Shown piece by piece: positions 17,501 through 26,073 of a stretch of 64,000 nucleotides of DNA; position 1 is the stretch's first letter, and each line of letters opens with the position of its first letter. Position numbers and translations under genes: made by a program. This DNA is from Candidatus Kapaibacterium thiocyanatum (GTDB lineage Bacteria; Bacteroidota; Ignavibacteria; Kapaibacteriales; Kapaibacteriaceae): NCBI GenBank assembly GCA_001899175.1, contig MKVH01000024.1, positions 558,001 to 622,000 of the forward strand. Direction: 5' to 3'. The notes beneath the pieces were generated by a model. It was given only the letters and a program-made list of their open reading frames with translations. It searched no databases and was not told where the DNA came from.

Positions 17501-19278
17501 CTCCCGCCTTCTCTGTCCAGATCAAGATCAAGCCGGAGAACAACGAGTCGCAATGGATCTATTGCCGTACGATCACCGTACCGACGCTGCCTGGTAACCG
17601 TGAAGTGATCCTTCCGTTCCCGGATGCCAACTTCCGTACGACGACGCCTGGCAACTACAAGGTAACGGGCAAGATCTTCTTCCCGGGCGGTGACCTGGAT
17701 TCGCTCAACGACTCCACGTTCACGATGTTCGAAATCCGTTTCGGACCGTCCTTCGCCTATGAAGCCAACCCGCTCAACCCCGTCAACGACGTTCCGAAGC
17801 TCGCCTTCTCGGGTGTGACCGGTAAGGGTCTCGACCACAGAGGTTTCTCGTCCGGTTCGACGGCTGCAACCTGGACGGGTGTCAACAATCCTCAGTACAC
17901 GCCTGGTCTGTGGGGTCAGTTCTCCGGTGGCGTTTCGGCCGACGAAATGTTCGGTGCCGATGCCGGTAACTCGTCCGGTCAGATCGCCATGCGCTTCACG
18001 CTCTATACGCAGGACACGGTACTTGGCTATCAGGCCTTCTGGGCCGAGCTGAACCAGGATATCCTCAACATCTCGTTCACGCTCTATCGTGACCAAGGTG
18101 GTGTTCCGGGCGAAACGATCGCCAACTCGACGATGATCAAGCATCGTGGCGAAGACGAACTCGACAATACGCCGGATCCCGTCTTCGGCAAGTACGTCAC
18201 CTATCTGCTCAACAAGCCCGTCATTCTGCCTCCTGGCGAATACTGGGCATCGGTTGCCCAGATGGGTACGGAAGGCTACGAACTCGGTGCTTCGCAAAGC
18301 CGTATGGGTATGGTCACGACGGTCTACTCGGATATTCCGGCCTTCGGTATCGGTAATCGAAGCCTGCTGGTCGACAAGAACTTCCGTGTACGTTCGCGTG
18401 GTGGCGCTCTGCTCAACGACAACCGCTTCGCATACGAACTCACCCGCTTCAGCGGTGACTGGGTTCCGTTCACGCCGACGATCGGTAATCCGGGGTATCC
18501 GCACCTTGGTGCTTCCGGTCTGAGCCTCGGATATCACACCTTCACGCGTGGTTCGTGGATTCCGCTGCTTCGTCCGTACTTCGGCCCGCGCTCGTTCAAC
18601 AGCCCGCCGATCTTCGTACCGTGCGTCATCCCCGTCGAACTCACGTTCTTCGATGGCAAGCCCCGTTCCAACGGTGTCGATCTCTTCTGGGAAACGGCTT
18701 CGGAAAAGAACAACATGGGCTTCCATGTAGAACGCCGCGCGATGAAGGAAACGACGAACCTCAGCACTGGCGAAACCACGCTGAGCTGCGTCGATAATTC
18801 CGATGCTGCAAACGCTCCGTGGACGTCCATCGCCTTCGTGCCTGGTGCCAACAACTCGACGCAGACGATCAACTACAAGCACTTCGACGACAAGGTATCG
18901 TCGGGTACGAACTACGAGTATCGTCTCCGCCAGGTTGACCGCGACGGTGCGGAAAGCTTCTCGAACATCATCAACGTCGTCTTCAGCAATGACAATGATG
19001 TTGCGCTCGAGGACAACTTCCCGAACCCGTCCAATGGCAAGACGACGTTCCGCTTCCGCGTTCCGTTCCGCTCGAACGTGAAGCTCGAAGTCTACGACAT
19101 GATGGGTAACCTCGTCAACACGCTGTATGATCAACAAGTGGCCGGTTCCAACGGCTTCTATGCGATCGAATGGAATGGCCGCAACGCTGCTGGCTATGAA
19201 GTGACGTCGGGATCGTACATGTACAAGCTGACGGCCGGTGATGTCGTAACGTCCAAGACGATGACCGTCGTTCGCTAA
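14563..19278 (+). CDS. Giant secreted surface protein with T9SS type A sorting domain
   Basis: This 1571-residue protein has a signal peptide (MRSRLLLLALVTGLV, cleavage near AYAGD). An N-terminal region is reminiscent of nidogen-like domains (STNGLIALSN, then IAPFWDDL and NDRLIIYFVNL at about residues 160-310). Several beta-sandwich-like stretches follow. The end is a classic type IX sorting domain (last about 85 residues: NFPNPSNGKTTFRF, LEVYDMMGNLV, SGSYMYKL). It is therefore predicted to be exported across the outer membrane by T9SS and displayed or released. Codon use is strongly biased (arginine nearly all CGT/CGC, many C-ending codons), unlike the neighbours, which suggests high expression; an S-layer or major-surface role is possible. 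A strong terminator follows. The ATG at 14563 opens the signal peptide. Confidence 0.88.
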   Translation: MRSRLLLLALVTGLVSVSLAYAGDGKDGEDVLRKSGVRSPRASYPLPFNITAANPRTDPAISTGYYFVDSDDEVPEYWRPDPSQFIDTLTEPGTWRQIVSGPRQQPPLYWNDPQRNIYGGYAFFRNPGNMNDSTDDAFAGPISIGFPFYFNGVRYDSFYVSTNGLIALSNRRYFYEFDAQGFPVRRQALEIRPGQFSVYDPASDDTRGRSATGTDTTDATADNWGYQYVACGNNPANPTSGIRTKTNRMLDQNSIDGSGAWVGGTRPALIAPFWDDLQVSVYDSERSIVDNFGQVWYKRSPANDRLIIYFVNLTPIGAKTAVVGAVTQNVNFPVNNRPGVGQHYRMSGQVILNRTDSTVTFQYEKFLGNAPTGALQPLPASAWMRCNSTVGVSGGARRLNDYPTSGPTTLSWEPHVTRYTQSTEYLYNVDTDPNGGVRATPAGQDGGLPHDFLAIRFKQWKNVLRVINVSYRVRPQNNNAPLDFSVPIPPANANNYELLAGETRLGAIQPVVIVQNLTNNIQGPQGVNFTPQGINFQVRFRITNEATGQIVYNRSQPVTDALLRDSTAGIQRVQRSDINGVNQPYLNPGTYVTPYEFIKVTFMPWEPNPFIDYNIGRLVATVIAEPKDTMNLPLGDEWPYDDTTGVRLFVMRRLAEFNDDVREFHVVGGAYMPSVLKWVNIESQVVSGDEATNNPPPPRGEYTAANSQFARLRSPVIRMNRKTLGDGEIPPPGQYGGDELRSFPINLVRRKNAVLSISYQRAGKITFPRGFSDNSLVGPEHRVNGLAVNTATPFIRNADELWVEFAKPSDDGVTGITNIANWVLDMANFGTQYAQPFRIWGGGGYMRGYDLVNKNQQLNQSATPPLGGLREDLFDDGKDFEFYKVTIPIPDTVLRWVNEGARNFRFRLRVRAMRNSSAPNPADDDDDFFVDNVKILFPSEVTDIELANIQLIWPYTMAPASQATRIPIRIKLSNNTHIPAPAFSVQIKIKPENNESQWIYCRTITVPTLPGNREVILPFPDANFRTTTPGNYKVTGKIFFPGGDLDSLNDSTFTMFEIRFGPSFAYEANPLNPVNDVPKLAFSGVTGKGLDHRGFSSGSTAATWTGVNNPQYTPGLWGQFSGGVSADEMFGADAGNSSGQIAMRFTLYTQDTVLGYQAFWAELNQDILNISFTLYRDQGGVPGETIANSTMIKHRGEDELDNTPDPVFGKYVTYLLNKPVILPPGEYWASVAQMGTEGYELGASQSRMGMVTTVYSDIPAFGIGNRSLLVDKNFRVRSRGGALLNDNRFAYELTRFSGDWVPFTPTIGNPGYPHLGASGLSLGYHTFTRGSWIPLLRPYFGPRSFNSPPIFVPCVIPVELTFFDGKPRSNGVDLFWETASEKNNMGFHVERRAMKETTNLSTGETTLSCVDNSDAANAPWTSIAFVPGANNSTQTINYKHFDDKVSSGTNYEYRLRQVDRDGAESFSNIINVVFSNDNDVALEDNFPNPSNGKTTFRFRVPFRSNVKLEVYDMMGNLVNTLYDQQVAGSNGFYAIEWNGRNAAGYEVTSGSYMYKLTAGDVVTSKTMTVVR

Positions 19279-19300
19279 GAACGGCAGACATTTTCAGAGC

Positions 19301-19337
19301 GAACCCCTTGCCGGCAACGGCAAGGGGTTCGTTTTTT
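19301..19337 (+). terminator. Rho-independent terminator of the giant surface protein gene
   Basis: A 12-bp perfect stem, GAACCCCTTGCC / GGCAAGGGGTTC, with a six-base loop is followed by GTTTTTT, 22 bases after the stop codon at 19278. Confidence 0.92.
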
Positions 19338-19357
19338 GTTTGTATACTCGATCCCTT

Positions 19358-20335
19358 ATGAAGACATCCGAACATCAGTCGCTGCTCGAGACGGTCAGGA
19401 CGGCCCTGCAATGGCAGCGCGCGAGTATAGAGCTGCTGGACGCGAGTATCGACGACAGTTTCAATCAGGCCGTCCACGTCCTGCTCTCGTCGGGAAAGGT
19501 CCTTACCACCGGTCTCGGGAAGTCGGGCTTCATCGCCCGCAAACTGGCCGCTACCCTGAACAGCATCCGCAAGCCGTCGATATATATCCATCCCGTCGAT
19601 GCCCTTCACGGCGATAGCGGACTCATCGAGGAAGGAGATGCGCTGGTGACGTTCTCCAAGAGTGGCGAGACCTCCGAAGTGATACGCTTCGCGGCGATGG
19701 CAACGGAGATGGGGGCGTCCGTCGTCTCGATCACCGGACGCGCCGACTGCCGGCTGTCCGATCTCGCACGTGTACCGCTCATCGCACCGATCACGCGCGA
19801 ACTCGATGCGAACGACATCATTCCTACGGCGAGCACGACGAATGCCCTCATTCTGGCGGATCTGCTGGCGATGGGCGTCCTGCACGAAGCGGGGGATGCG
19901 ATGGAGCGTCTGCGCCATTCCCATCCGCAGGGAATGATCGGTTCTACCTTGCTCCGCACGGTGGAGGAAGTGATGCATTCAGCCAGCGCACTGCCAAGGG
20001 TGCCGGCGGGCACGTCGCTCGCCGCCGCATTGGCTGTACTTTCGTCATTCGGTCTGGGTTGCGTCTGTGTCTGCGGTGCCGATGATGCCCTGCTGGGCAT
20101 TCTCACGGACGGTGACGTCCGGCGTCTTGTCACGAGGGGAGTGACGGTAGACGGTATCGTGGTCGACGATGTGATGACGGTCAATCCTGTGAGCATCGCC
20201 TCCGATGCCACACTGCATGATGCGCTCCAGCTCATGGAGCGGCGGGAACGTCAGATAGGGGTCCTGCCGGTCACGGATCGTGGCCGATGCGTCGGCGTGA
20301 TCCGGGTCCACGACATCGTACGGCTGCAGGTCTAG
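19358..20335 (+). CDS. kdsD: Arabinose-5-phosphate isomerase (KpsF/GutQ family)
   Basis: This enzyme interconverts ribulose-5-phosphate and arabinose-5-phosphate, the first step of Kdo synthesis for lipopolysaccharide. The 325-residue protein has a sugar isomerase (SIS) domain (about residues 35-170) with VLTTGLGKSGFIARKLAATLNS and FSKSGETSEV, then two CBS domains (about 205-325, the second with DDVMTVNPVSI). I use the ATG at 19358; an in-frame start at 19340 lies in the T-run of the terminator. Its last four bases overlap the end of the convergent rodZ-like gene. Confidence 0.93.
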   Translation: MKTSEHQSLLETVRTALQWQRASIELLDASIDDSFNQAVHVLLSSGKVLTTGLGKSGFIARKLAATLNSIRKPSIYIHPVDALHGDSGLIEEGDALVTFSKSGETSEVIRFAAMATEMGASVVSITGRADCRLSDLARVPLIAPITRELDANDIIPTASTTNALILADLLAMGVLHEAGDAMERLRHSHPQGMIGSTLLRTVEEVMHSASALPRVPAGTSLAAALAVLSSFGLGCVCVCGADDALLGILTDGDVRRLVTRGVTVDGIVVDDVMTVNPVSIASDATLHDALQLMERRERQIGVLPVTDRGRCVGVIRVHDIVRLQV

Positions 20336-21234
20336 GGCCGGGCAGGACGCTGGATACGTTGCGGCGGTGCCGTGGTGATCGCCGGACGCTCGGTTGTGGG
20401 TTTGGTGGCGGGCTTCGTGGACGTCGAAGGACGCCATGCCGTCGACGAGGAGATGATGTCGGTCTTGGTGATCACGACCGACCGTACGACATCGCCTTTC
20501 TTTCCGAAGGGCTTGAGTTGTTCGCCGTTGCGATAGAACTGCAACGCGCCTGCGTTGCCGAGGGAGAGAACGAACTTGTCCTGTGCGCTCCAGCGCAGCT
20601 CCATACCCGGCGTAGCCACAATCTGCTGCGTGCGTTTTCCATCCATGGTGATGTTCAACCATGCAGTGTCGCTGACGGTAGCCGTAAGAATCAGGCTATC
20701 CGCTTCCACCTCTTCACCGGATGCCGAGGCGGCCGGCGTCGTCGCATCGTTGGCGTCGATCTCCACGACGTTTGTCGTATCGGTATGGGGTGCCGGGGAT
20801 GGCGTCGTATCCCGCACGAAGAAGTACCATCCCATCACTCCGGCGAACAGGACCAGTGCACCCATGAGCAGCCATCGGATGGCCGAGGGTGGCAACTGGG
20901 GGAGGGACGGCCGGGTGCGCTGCTGAGGCTGCGGCTTGGGGCGGTCCGGCTGGGGCTGGCGTTTGTGCGTCGGGAATCTATCGGCCGCGGCGATGCCGTC
21001 ATCGTGTTCGAAGACCTCGTCGATCAGGGCCTTGAGATCGTCGGCAGGAATGTGCAGGGCCGTCGCATAGGTGCGCACGAACGAGCGCATGTACACTGTC
21101 GGAAGAACGTCGTATCTGCCCTCTTCCAGTGCAGCTAGATACGGTTCCCGTATCTTCGTCTCGGTAGATAGTTCGCGAAGCGTCCGCCGCTGGCGCTCGC
21201 GTTCCATCCGAAGTCGTTCCGCCAATGGATCCAT
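20332..21234 (-). CDS. RodZ-like protein: helix-turn-helix, one TM, C-terminal DUF4115
   Basis: This 300-residue protein has a cytoplasmic HTH domain at about residues 5-75 (RRTLRELSTETKIREPYLAALEEGRYDVLP) typical of RodZ/HTH_25. A basic, proline- and glutamine-rich linker follows, then one membrane segment at about 120-140 (WLLMGALVLFAGVMGWYFFV) and a periplasmic C-terminal domain of DUF4115 type (SDTAWLNITMDGKRTQQIVA, then ELRWSAQDKFVLSLGNAGAL). RodZ couples MreB to the cell-wall machinery in rods, and I infer a similar role. A promoter of the Bacteroidota type lies at 21273-21303. Confidence 0.85.
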   Translation of the reverse strand: MDPLAERLRMERERQRRTLRELSTETKIREPYLAALEEGRYDVLPTVYMRSFVRTYATALHIPADDLKALIDEVFEHDDGIAAADRFPTHKRQPQPDRPKPQPQQRTRPSLPQLPPSAIRWLLMGALVLFAGVMGWYFFVRDTTPSPAPHTDTTNVVEIDANDATTPAASASGEEVEADSLILTATVSDTAWLNITMDGKRTQQIVATPGMELRWSAQDKFVLSLGNAGALQFYRNGEQLKPFGKKGDVVRSVVITKTDIISSSTAWRPSTSTKPATKPTTERPAITTAPPQRIQRPARP

Positions 21235-21272
21235 ATTCTGGAGTGAGGATGTATATCACCGCAGCTCTACTG

Positions 21273-21303
21273 CAAACATGAACATTTATTTCACGTCGGA
21301 CAA
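21273..21303 (-). promoter_or_regulatory. Bacteroidota-type promoter of the rodZ-like gene
   Basis: On the minus strand TTG (21301-21303), exactly 20 bases, then CATGTTTG (21273-21280), a 7-of-8 match to TAnnTTTG. Confidence 0.55.
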
Positions 21304-21319
21304 TGGTGCCGCCAGATAA

Positions 21320-21910
21320 ATGAGTGACGAAGCCCAAACATTGTTCCATGCCATCTACGTGGCCTTCGCCTTCGCATGCCTGTTCTTCGGGGCCCTGGCC
21401 TTCCGGCAGGTCCTGGACAACCTCGAAGTGAAGAGGCTGAAGCTCGGAGAGGACCGCGATGCCTTCATCCATGCTCCGGGCGTGGTGTTCGTGTTCTGCT
21501 TCTTCATCCTCGCCGTGCTCGTGGGCATCATCTGCTATACGGTCGCACCGCCCTCCATCTACGTCTATGCTTTCCCGCTCATCCTCGGCGTGCAGAGCGT
21601 ACAGATGGCCATGCGCCTGGTCTTCCAGCGAACGCAGATCAAGACGAAGGGCATCGTCGTACGGTCCGTTCTCTTCGATAACGTCGAGACGATCCAATAC
21701 GAGGATATCGTGATCGTTGAACTGCATCATGCGCTGATATGGACGACCGTGACGGTGCGTCTGAGCCGGCCCGAGCCCGTGATGTTTCGTATCTTCCGGT
21801 TCTCCGCACCAGGACTGCATCGGCTCGTCAACGGAGCCAGCGGTTGTCCGGTCATCCAGACCGGACGCGGCGATCACAACGACCCTCCACCGGTATCGAC
21901 GACAGTATGA
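21320..21910 (+). CDS. Two-TM membrane protein with PH-like C-terminal part, unknown function
   Basis: This 196-residue protein has a hydrophobic segment at about residues 8-28 and a longer hydrophobic region at about 50-90 that can hold two helices. A soluble C-terminal part follows, with beta-strand pattern (IKTKGIVVRSVLFDNVETIQYEDIVIVEL) resembling bacterial PH domains. I do not recognise a named family. It is the first gene of a long plus-strand run, and its stop overlaps the next start by four bases (ATGA), so it is translationally coupled to the AtuA-family gene. Confidence 0.6.
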   Translation: MSDEAQTLFHAIYVAFAFACLFFGALAFRQVLDNLEVKRLKLGEDRDAFIHAPGVVFVFCFFILAVLVGIICYTVAPPSIYVYAFPLILGVQSVQMAMRLVFQRTQIKTKGIVVRSVLFDNVETIQYEDIVIVELHHALIWTTVTVRLSRPEPVMFRIFRFSAPGLHRLVNGASGCPVIQTGRGDHNDPPPVSTTV

Positions 21911-23265
21911 AACCTTCCATTCGCATCGCTTCAGGCCAGGGATTCTGGGGCGACCTCCAAAGCGCTCCGCTACAACAGGTGAGCCGTGGCCAGATCGATT
22001 ATCTCATGATGGACTATCTGGCGGAAGTGACGATGTCCATCCTGCAGAAGCAGAAGATGAGGAATCCCGACCTGGGCTATGCGCGTGACCTGATCGACGT
22101 CTGCGACGAAATCCTTCCCTACCTCGTGGAACGGAACATCACGCTCATCACCAACGGTGGGGGAGTGAATCCGGAAGCGGCTCGGGACCGGATCTTCGAT
22201 ATCGCCCGCGCCAAGGGCATCAAGGGACTGAAGATCGGCGTCGTGCTGGGCGACAACATCCTGCCTCGTATCGACGAACTGATCGATGGGGGGCACCAGC
22301 TCAAGCACATGGAAACGGGCGAGCCGCTGTCGGACGTCCGCGACCGGCTCCTGAGCGCCAACGTCTATACGGGTGCCTGGCCCGTGGTGGAAGCATTGCG
22401 CCAGGGCGCACAGATCATCATCACCGGCCGTACGACCGATACGGGGCTGACCCTCGCACCCATGATTCACGAATTCGGCTGGACGGCCGAGCAGTGGGAT
22501 CTGATGGCCGCGGGTACGGTGGCCGGTCATATCAACGAATGCGGAGCTCAGGCATCGGGCGGTAACTTCCTCGGTGACTGGCGCTCGCTTCCCGATATGG
22601 CCGACGTAGGCTTCCCCATCATCGAAGCCTATCCGGATGGCTCGTTCGTCGTCACCAAGCACGAAGGAACGGGTGGCCGTGTCTCACGCGAAACGGTATC
22701 CGAACAGCTCCTCTACGAAATCGGCGATCCCGCCGAATACATCACACCGGACTGCGTCGCCGACTTCACCAGCATCCGTCTCGAAGATCTCGGCAACGAC
22801 CGGGTGAAGGTCCACGGCATCAAGGGGCGTCCGGCCACGCCGTTCTACAAGGTCTCGGCAAGCTATCTGGACGGCTACGTGTCCTTCGGATCCCTGACCT
22901 ATTCGGCGCCCGATGCCTATGAAAAAGCGCAGGCGGCCGACAGGATCCTGCGTACGCGTCTCGATCGTCTCGGTCTCAGGTTCGATGAGATACGGACGGA
23001 GTACGTGGGCATGAATGCCTGTCATGGTGCCATCGCGGCCCCCATCGTTCCTAACGAAGTCATGATGCGTATCGGTGTCCGCTCGCGCGACAAGGCGTCG
23101 ATCGAACGCTTCGGCAAGGAGATCGCTCCGCTGATCCTTACCGGACCGCCGTCGGTGACCGGGTTCTCGGGTGGCCGACCAAAGCCCAGTGACGTCGTTG
23201 CATACTTCCCGGCCCTGCTCGATAAGAACGTGGTGCGTATGCAGGTCCGTGTTGATGAAATCTAG
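21907..23265 (+). CDS. AtuA family (DUF1446) protein
   Basis: This 452-residue protein opens with IRIASGQGFWGD, the hallmark of the DUF1446/AtuA family, and continues with ITNGGGVNPEAARDR, IITGRTTDTGLTLAPM and CGAQASGGNF. AtuA was named from the acyclic terpene utilisation cluster of Pseudomonas, but its biochemical step is not established; other members act in varied acyl metabolism. No atuC-F or leucine/isovalerate genes are in the window, so the role here is unknown. The start at 21907 is fixed by the ATGA overlap with the upstream gene. Confidence 0.88.
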   Translation: MKPSIRIASGQGFWGDLQSAPLQQVSRGQIDYLMMDYLAEVTMSILQKQKMRNPDLGYARDLIDVCDEILPYLVERNITLITNGGGVNPEAARDRIFDIARAKGIKGLKIGVVLGDNILPRIDELIDGGHQLKHMETGEPLSDVRDRLLSANVYTGAWPVVEALRQGAQIIITGRTTDTGLTLAPMIHEFGWTAEQWDLMAAGTVAGHINECGAQASGGNFLGDWRSLPDMADVGFPIIEAYPDGSFVVTKHEGTGGRVSRETVSEQLLYEIGDPAEYITPDCVADFTSIRLEDLGNDRVKVHGIKGRPATPFYKVSASYLDGYVSFGSLTYSAPDAYEKAQAADRILRTRLDRLGLRFDEIRTEYVGMNACHGAIAAPIVPNEVMMRIGVRSRDKASIERFGKEIAPLILTGPPSVTGFSGGRPKPSDVVAYFPALLDKNVVRMQVRVDEI

Positions 23266-24304
23266 TACCGTACGGAGCCTCGTTCTCCTGTTCTCTTTCG
23301 TCCTGCCGTTGCCGCTGCTCTCCCAGAAGGGTGATACAGACGTGAAGGCGGGAGAGGGGATGCGCGGTGAAAGCACGGCAGTGCATGCATCGGACGATAC
23401 ACTCTTCGTACCCAGGTCGGCCTTCATGTATGCCGATAATCCACGGTATACGTTCTTCGGGAATACACCCAGATACGAAACCGACATCCAGGCGCTGCCG
23501 ACGATCGCGCTCGGCGTGGGCTATGCATCGCTCGCCGTAAGTCTGCACATCATCCAGACCAACGCATGGTGGAGTGGCGACCGCGGTTCGTTCCATATCG
23601 TCGAAGACTGGGAAACGGTGAACCAGGTCGACAAGTGCGGCCATATGTACAGTGGCTACATGATGTCGTCGCTCCTGTCCAACATGCTGATGGACTGTGG
23701 CTTTTCGCAGGAGCCTGCCGTACTGATCGGCAGCGGAATGGGCCTCGCCTATCAGACCTACGTCGAAGTCGAAGACGGCTTCGCCAAGCACTGGGGCTTC
23801 TCGCCGTCCGACGCCTATGCCAACATCGCCGGTGCGGGCTTCCATGTTGCGCAGTACTACGTGCCCTTTCTGCAGAACTTCACGCCGCGCTGGAGCTACG
23901 TGCCCGCCGAATGGGTAGGGGATCGTACCATCAACGAACGTCCCCGGACGTTCATCGATGACTACAACAGCGCCACCTTCTGGCTCGCCGTCAACGTCAA
24001 CAACCTTCTACCGCAATCCGCCGAATCGCTGTGGCCGGACTGGCTCATGCTGAGCGTAGGGTACGGTATCCGCAACTACGGAATCCTGGACGACACCGGG
24101 GCTTACCTCCCGCTCAAGTCCCGGTTCATGATCGGACTCGACTACGACTGGGTCAAGATCATTCCTGAATCCAGGATCGGCATCGTCAACTTCCTTCGTC
24201 AGTGTCTGAACAACATCCGTCTGCCGGGTCCTACGCTGGAGTTCGGACCCGACGGTACGCAGTTCCGGGTACTGTATCCCTTCAAGATATCCGTGGGTTT
24301 CTGA
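23255..24304 (+). CDS. Secreted DUF2279 protein
   Basis: This 349-residue protein begins with a signal peptide (MKSSTVRSLVLLFSFVLPLPLLS). It contains the DUF2279 core at about residues 120-210: NQVDKCGHMYSGYMMSSLL, then SGMGLAYQTYVEVEDGFAKHWGFSPSDAYANIAGA. The family includes YfiM-like periplasmic proteins of unknown function. The rest has strand-rich, aromatic-rich sequence ending in YPFKISVGF, as in outer-membrane proteins. The ATG at 23255 overlaps the end of the AtuA gene by 11 bases and is chosen because it opens the signal peptide. Confidence 0.75.
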   Translation: MKSSTVRSLVLLFSFVLPLPLLSQKGDTDVKAGEGMRGESTAVHASDDTLFVPRSAFMYADNPRYTFFGNTPRYETDIQALPTIALGVGYASLAVSLHIIQTNAWWSGDRGSFHIVEDWETVNQVDKCGHMYSGYMMSSLLSNMLMDCGFSQEPAVLIGSGMGLAYQTYVEVEDGFAKHWGFSPSDAYANIAGAGFHVAQYYVPFLQNFTPRWSYVPAEWVGDRTINERPRTFIDDYNSATFWLAVNVNNLLPQSAESLWPDWLMLSVGYGIRNYGILDDTGAYLPLKSRFMIGLDYDWVKIIPESRIGIVNFLRQCLNNIRLPGPTLEFGPDGTQFRVLYPFKISVGF

Positions 24305-24324
24305 TCGTGTCGGCAACCGAGGCC

Positions 24325-25065
24325 ATGTACCGGATCACCATCGTCGTGCCCGTGCTGCAGGAGGAAAAGCTCCTGGAGCGCACGCTGGGCTGTTTCCCGA
24401 AGGCGTTGCGTCAGCGATACGGAGCCGAACTGGTCGTGAGCGACGGAGGGAGTACGGACGGTACGCTGGAGATCGCGGACCGTCATGCCGACATCGTCGT
24501 ACGGCATACGGAGGCACGTCGCCAGACCATCGCCGAGGGGCGGAACAACGGCGCGGCACAGGCGCGAGGGGAGGTCCTGGTCTTCATCAACGGCGATACC
24601 TATCCGGCCGACGTCGAGCTTTTCATGAGTACGATCGAACGGTTCGCAATGCGAAGCGGACCGTATGCACGGGCCTCGGCCCTTGCCTGTCCGGTCAACT
24701 TCCCGCCCGAAGAGCGGAAGGTCGCGGACAGGCTCTTCCATGGATTCTACAATACCTACGTCCGCGTCCTGAACGGCTTTCGTCTCGGCGTCGGGCGCGG
24801 CGAATGCCAGGTCATACGTACCGACGTCTTCCGTGCCGTCAAGGGCTATCGGCAGAATCTCGCGGCGGGGGAGGACTTCGACCTGCTGGCCCGCATCTCG
24901 CGTCGGGCGCGTGTACGCTTCGCCCCGGAGCTGCTGGTGATAGAGTCGCCGAGACGGTTCCGCAAATTTGGGTATTTTCGTGTACTGTTCTGGTGGACGG
25001 TCAACGCTCTCTCCGTGATGTTCACCGGACGTTCTTCCTCCGATGAATGGGAACCAGTCCGCTAA
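24325..25065 (+). CDS. Glycosyltransferase family 2 protein
   Basis: This 246-residue GT-A-fold glycosyltransferase has the nucleotide-sugar site ITIVVPVLQEEKLLERTL at the start and the family motifs LVVSDGGSTDGT (about residues 37-48) and VFINGDTYP, in which D-x-Y replaces the common DxD. A loop with GRGECQVIRTDVFRAVKGY and GEDFDLLARI (the ED(D/F) catalytic-base region) follows. The C-terminal end is hydrophobic (FWWTVNALSVMF) and may touch the membrane. Sugar and acceptor cannot be read. A GTG at 24307 is an alternative start. It belongs to the plus-strand run ending at 34013. Confidence 0.85.
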   Translation: MYRITIVVPVLQEEKLLERTLGCFPKALRQRYGAELVVSDGGSTDGTLEIADRHADIVVRHTEARRQTIAEGRNNGAAQARGEVLVFINGDTYPADVELFMSTIERFAMRSGPYARASALACPVNFPPEERKVADRLFHGFYNTYVRVLNGFRLGVGRGECQVIRTDVFRAVKGYRQNLAAGEDFDLLARISRRARVRFAPELLVIESPRRFRKFGYFRVLFWWTVNALSVMFTGRSSSDEWEPVR

Positions 25066-25072
25066 TACCACC

Positions 25073-26071
25073 ATGGCCCTAGACTACCGTACCGCAGGTG
25101 TCGACATCGAAGCCGGTGAGGCTCTCGTCGACACGATCAAACCTTTCGTCAAGGCAACACGCACGGCAGGCGTGCTTTCGGAAATCGGCCTGTTCGGAGG
25201 ATTCTTCGACGCCCGGTTCCCGGGATACGACCATCCCGTTCTCGTCGCGAGCACGGATGGCGTGGGCACGAAGCTCAAGGTGGCCATCATGGCCGACAAG
25301 CACGACACGGTGGGGCAGTGCCTGGTCAATCACTGCGTGAACGACATCCTGGCCTGTGGCGCCCGACCCCAGTTCTTCCTTGACTACTTCGCTACCGGAC
25401 GTCTCGCTCCGCATGTCGCAGCCGACGTCATCAAGGGCATGACCGTCGCCTGCAAGGAGAATGAATGCGCTCTGCTCGGTGGTGAGACGGCGGAAATGCC
25501 GTCCATGTATGCAGACGGAGAATACGACGTGGCGGGTACCATCATCGGCGTCGTGGACAAGCCGAAGATCGTCAACGGCGAGCATATCAAGGCCGGTGAC
25601 GTATTGATCGGTCTTCCGTCGACGGGTCTGCATACCAACGGCTATTCACTGGCACGCGCGGCACTGTTCCCGACCTATCGTATCGATCAGCACCTGGACG
25701 AACTCGGTACGACCGTCGGTGACGCACTTCTCGCCGTGCATCGTTCCTATCTGCATCCGATCGTTCCGCTCGTCGATGCGGGATTGGTCAACGGGCTCTC
25801 CCACGTCACGGGCGGTGGCCTCGTCGGCAATACGTCACGCGTCCTGCGCGACGGCCTTGCACTCGACGTCGCCTGGAAGACATGGGACGTGCCTGCAATC
25901 TTTCACCTCATCCAGGCCGCCGGAAACGTTTCGGACGATGAAATGCGCCACGTCTTCAATCTCGGCGTCGGTATGGTCGTCATCGTCTCGCCCGACAAGG
26001 TGGACGACGTGATGCGCCGTCTGGCAGATTCATCTCCGTTCATCGTGGGTTCGGTGGTCGCGAAAGGCTAG
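25073..26071 (+). CDS. purM: Phosphoribosylformylglycinamidine cyclo-ligase
   Basis: PurM closes the imidazole ring of purines (FGAM to AIR, ATP-dependent). The 332-residue protein opens with YRTAGVDIEAGEALVD, followed by STDGVGTKLKVA, HCVNDILACGARPQFFLDYFATG and LLGGETAEMP, all diagnostic of PurM, and ends with FNLGVGMVVIV. The ATG at 25073 gives the usual N-terminus; an in-frame ATG at 25043 would overlap the glycosyltransferase gene by 23 bases. The gene is in the same run as recQ and the protease and is not near other pur genes. Confidence 0.96.
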   Translation: MALDYRTAGVDIEAGEALVDTIKPFVKATRTAGVLSEIGLFGGFFDARFPGYDHPVLVASTDGVGTKLKVAIMADKHDTVGQCLVNHCVNDILACGARPQFFLDYFATGRLAPHVAADVIKGMTVACKENECALLGGETAEMPSMYADGEYDVAGTIIGVVDKPKIVNGEHIKAGDVLIGLPSTGLHTNGYSLARAALFPTYRIDQHLDELGTTVGDALLAVHRSYLHPIVPLVDAGLVNGLSHVTGGGLVGNTSRVLRDGLALDVAWKTWDVPAIFHLIQAAGNVSDDEMRHVFNLGVGMVVIVSPDKVDDVMRRLADSSPFIVGSVVAKG

Positions 26072-26073
26072 CG

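Noticed and set aside
15460-19137. Long antisense open frame (1225 codons) opposite the giant T9SS gene
   Set aside because: Its product is arginine/aspartate-rich without domains, and it mirrors the codon pattern of the sense gene, which has a signal peptide and a T9SS tail.
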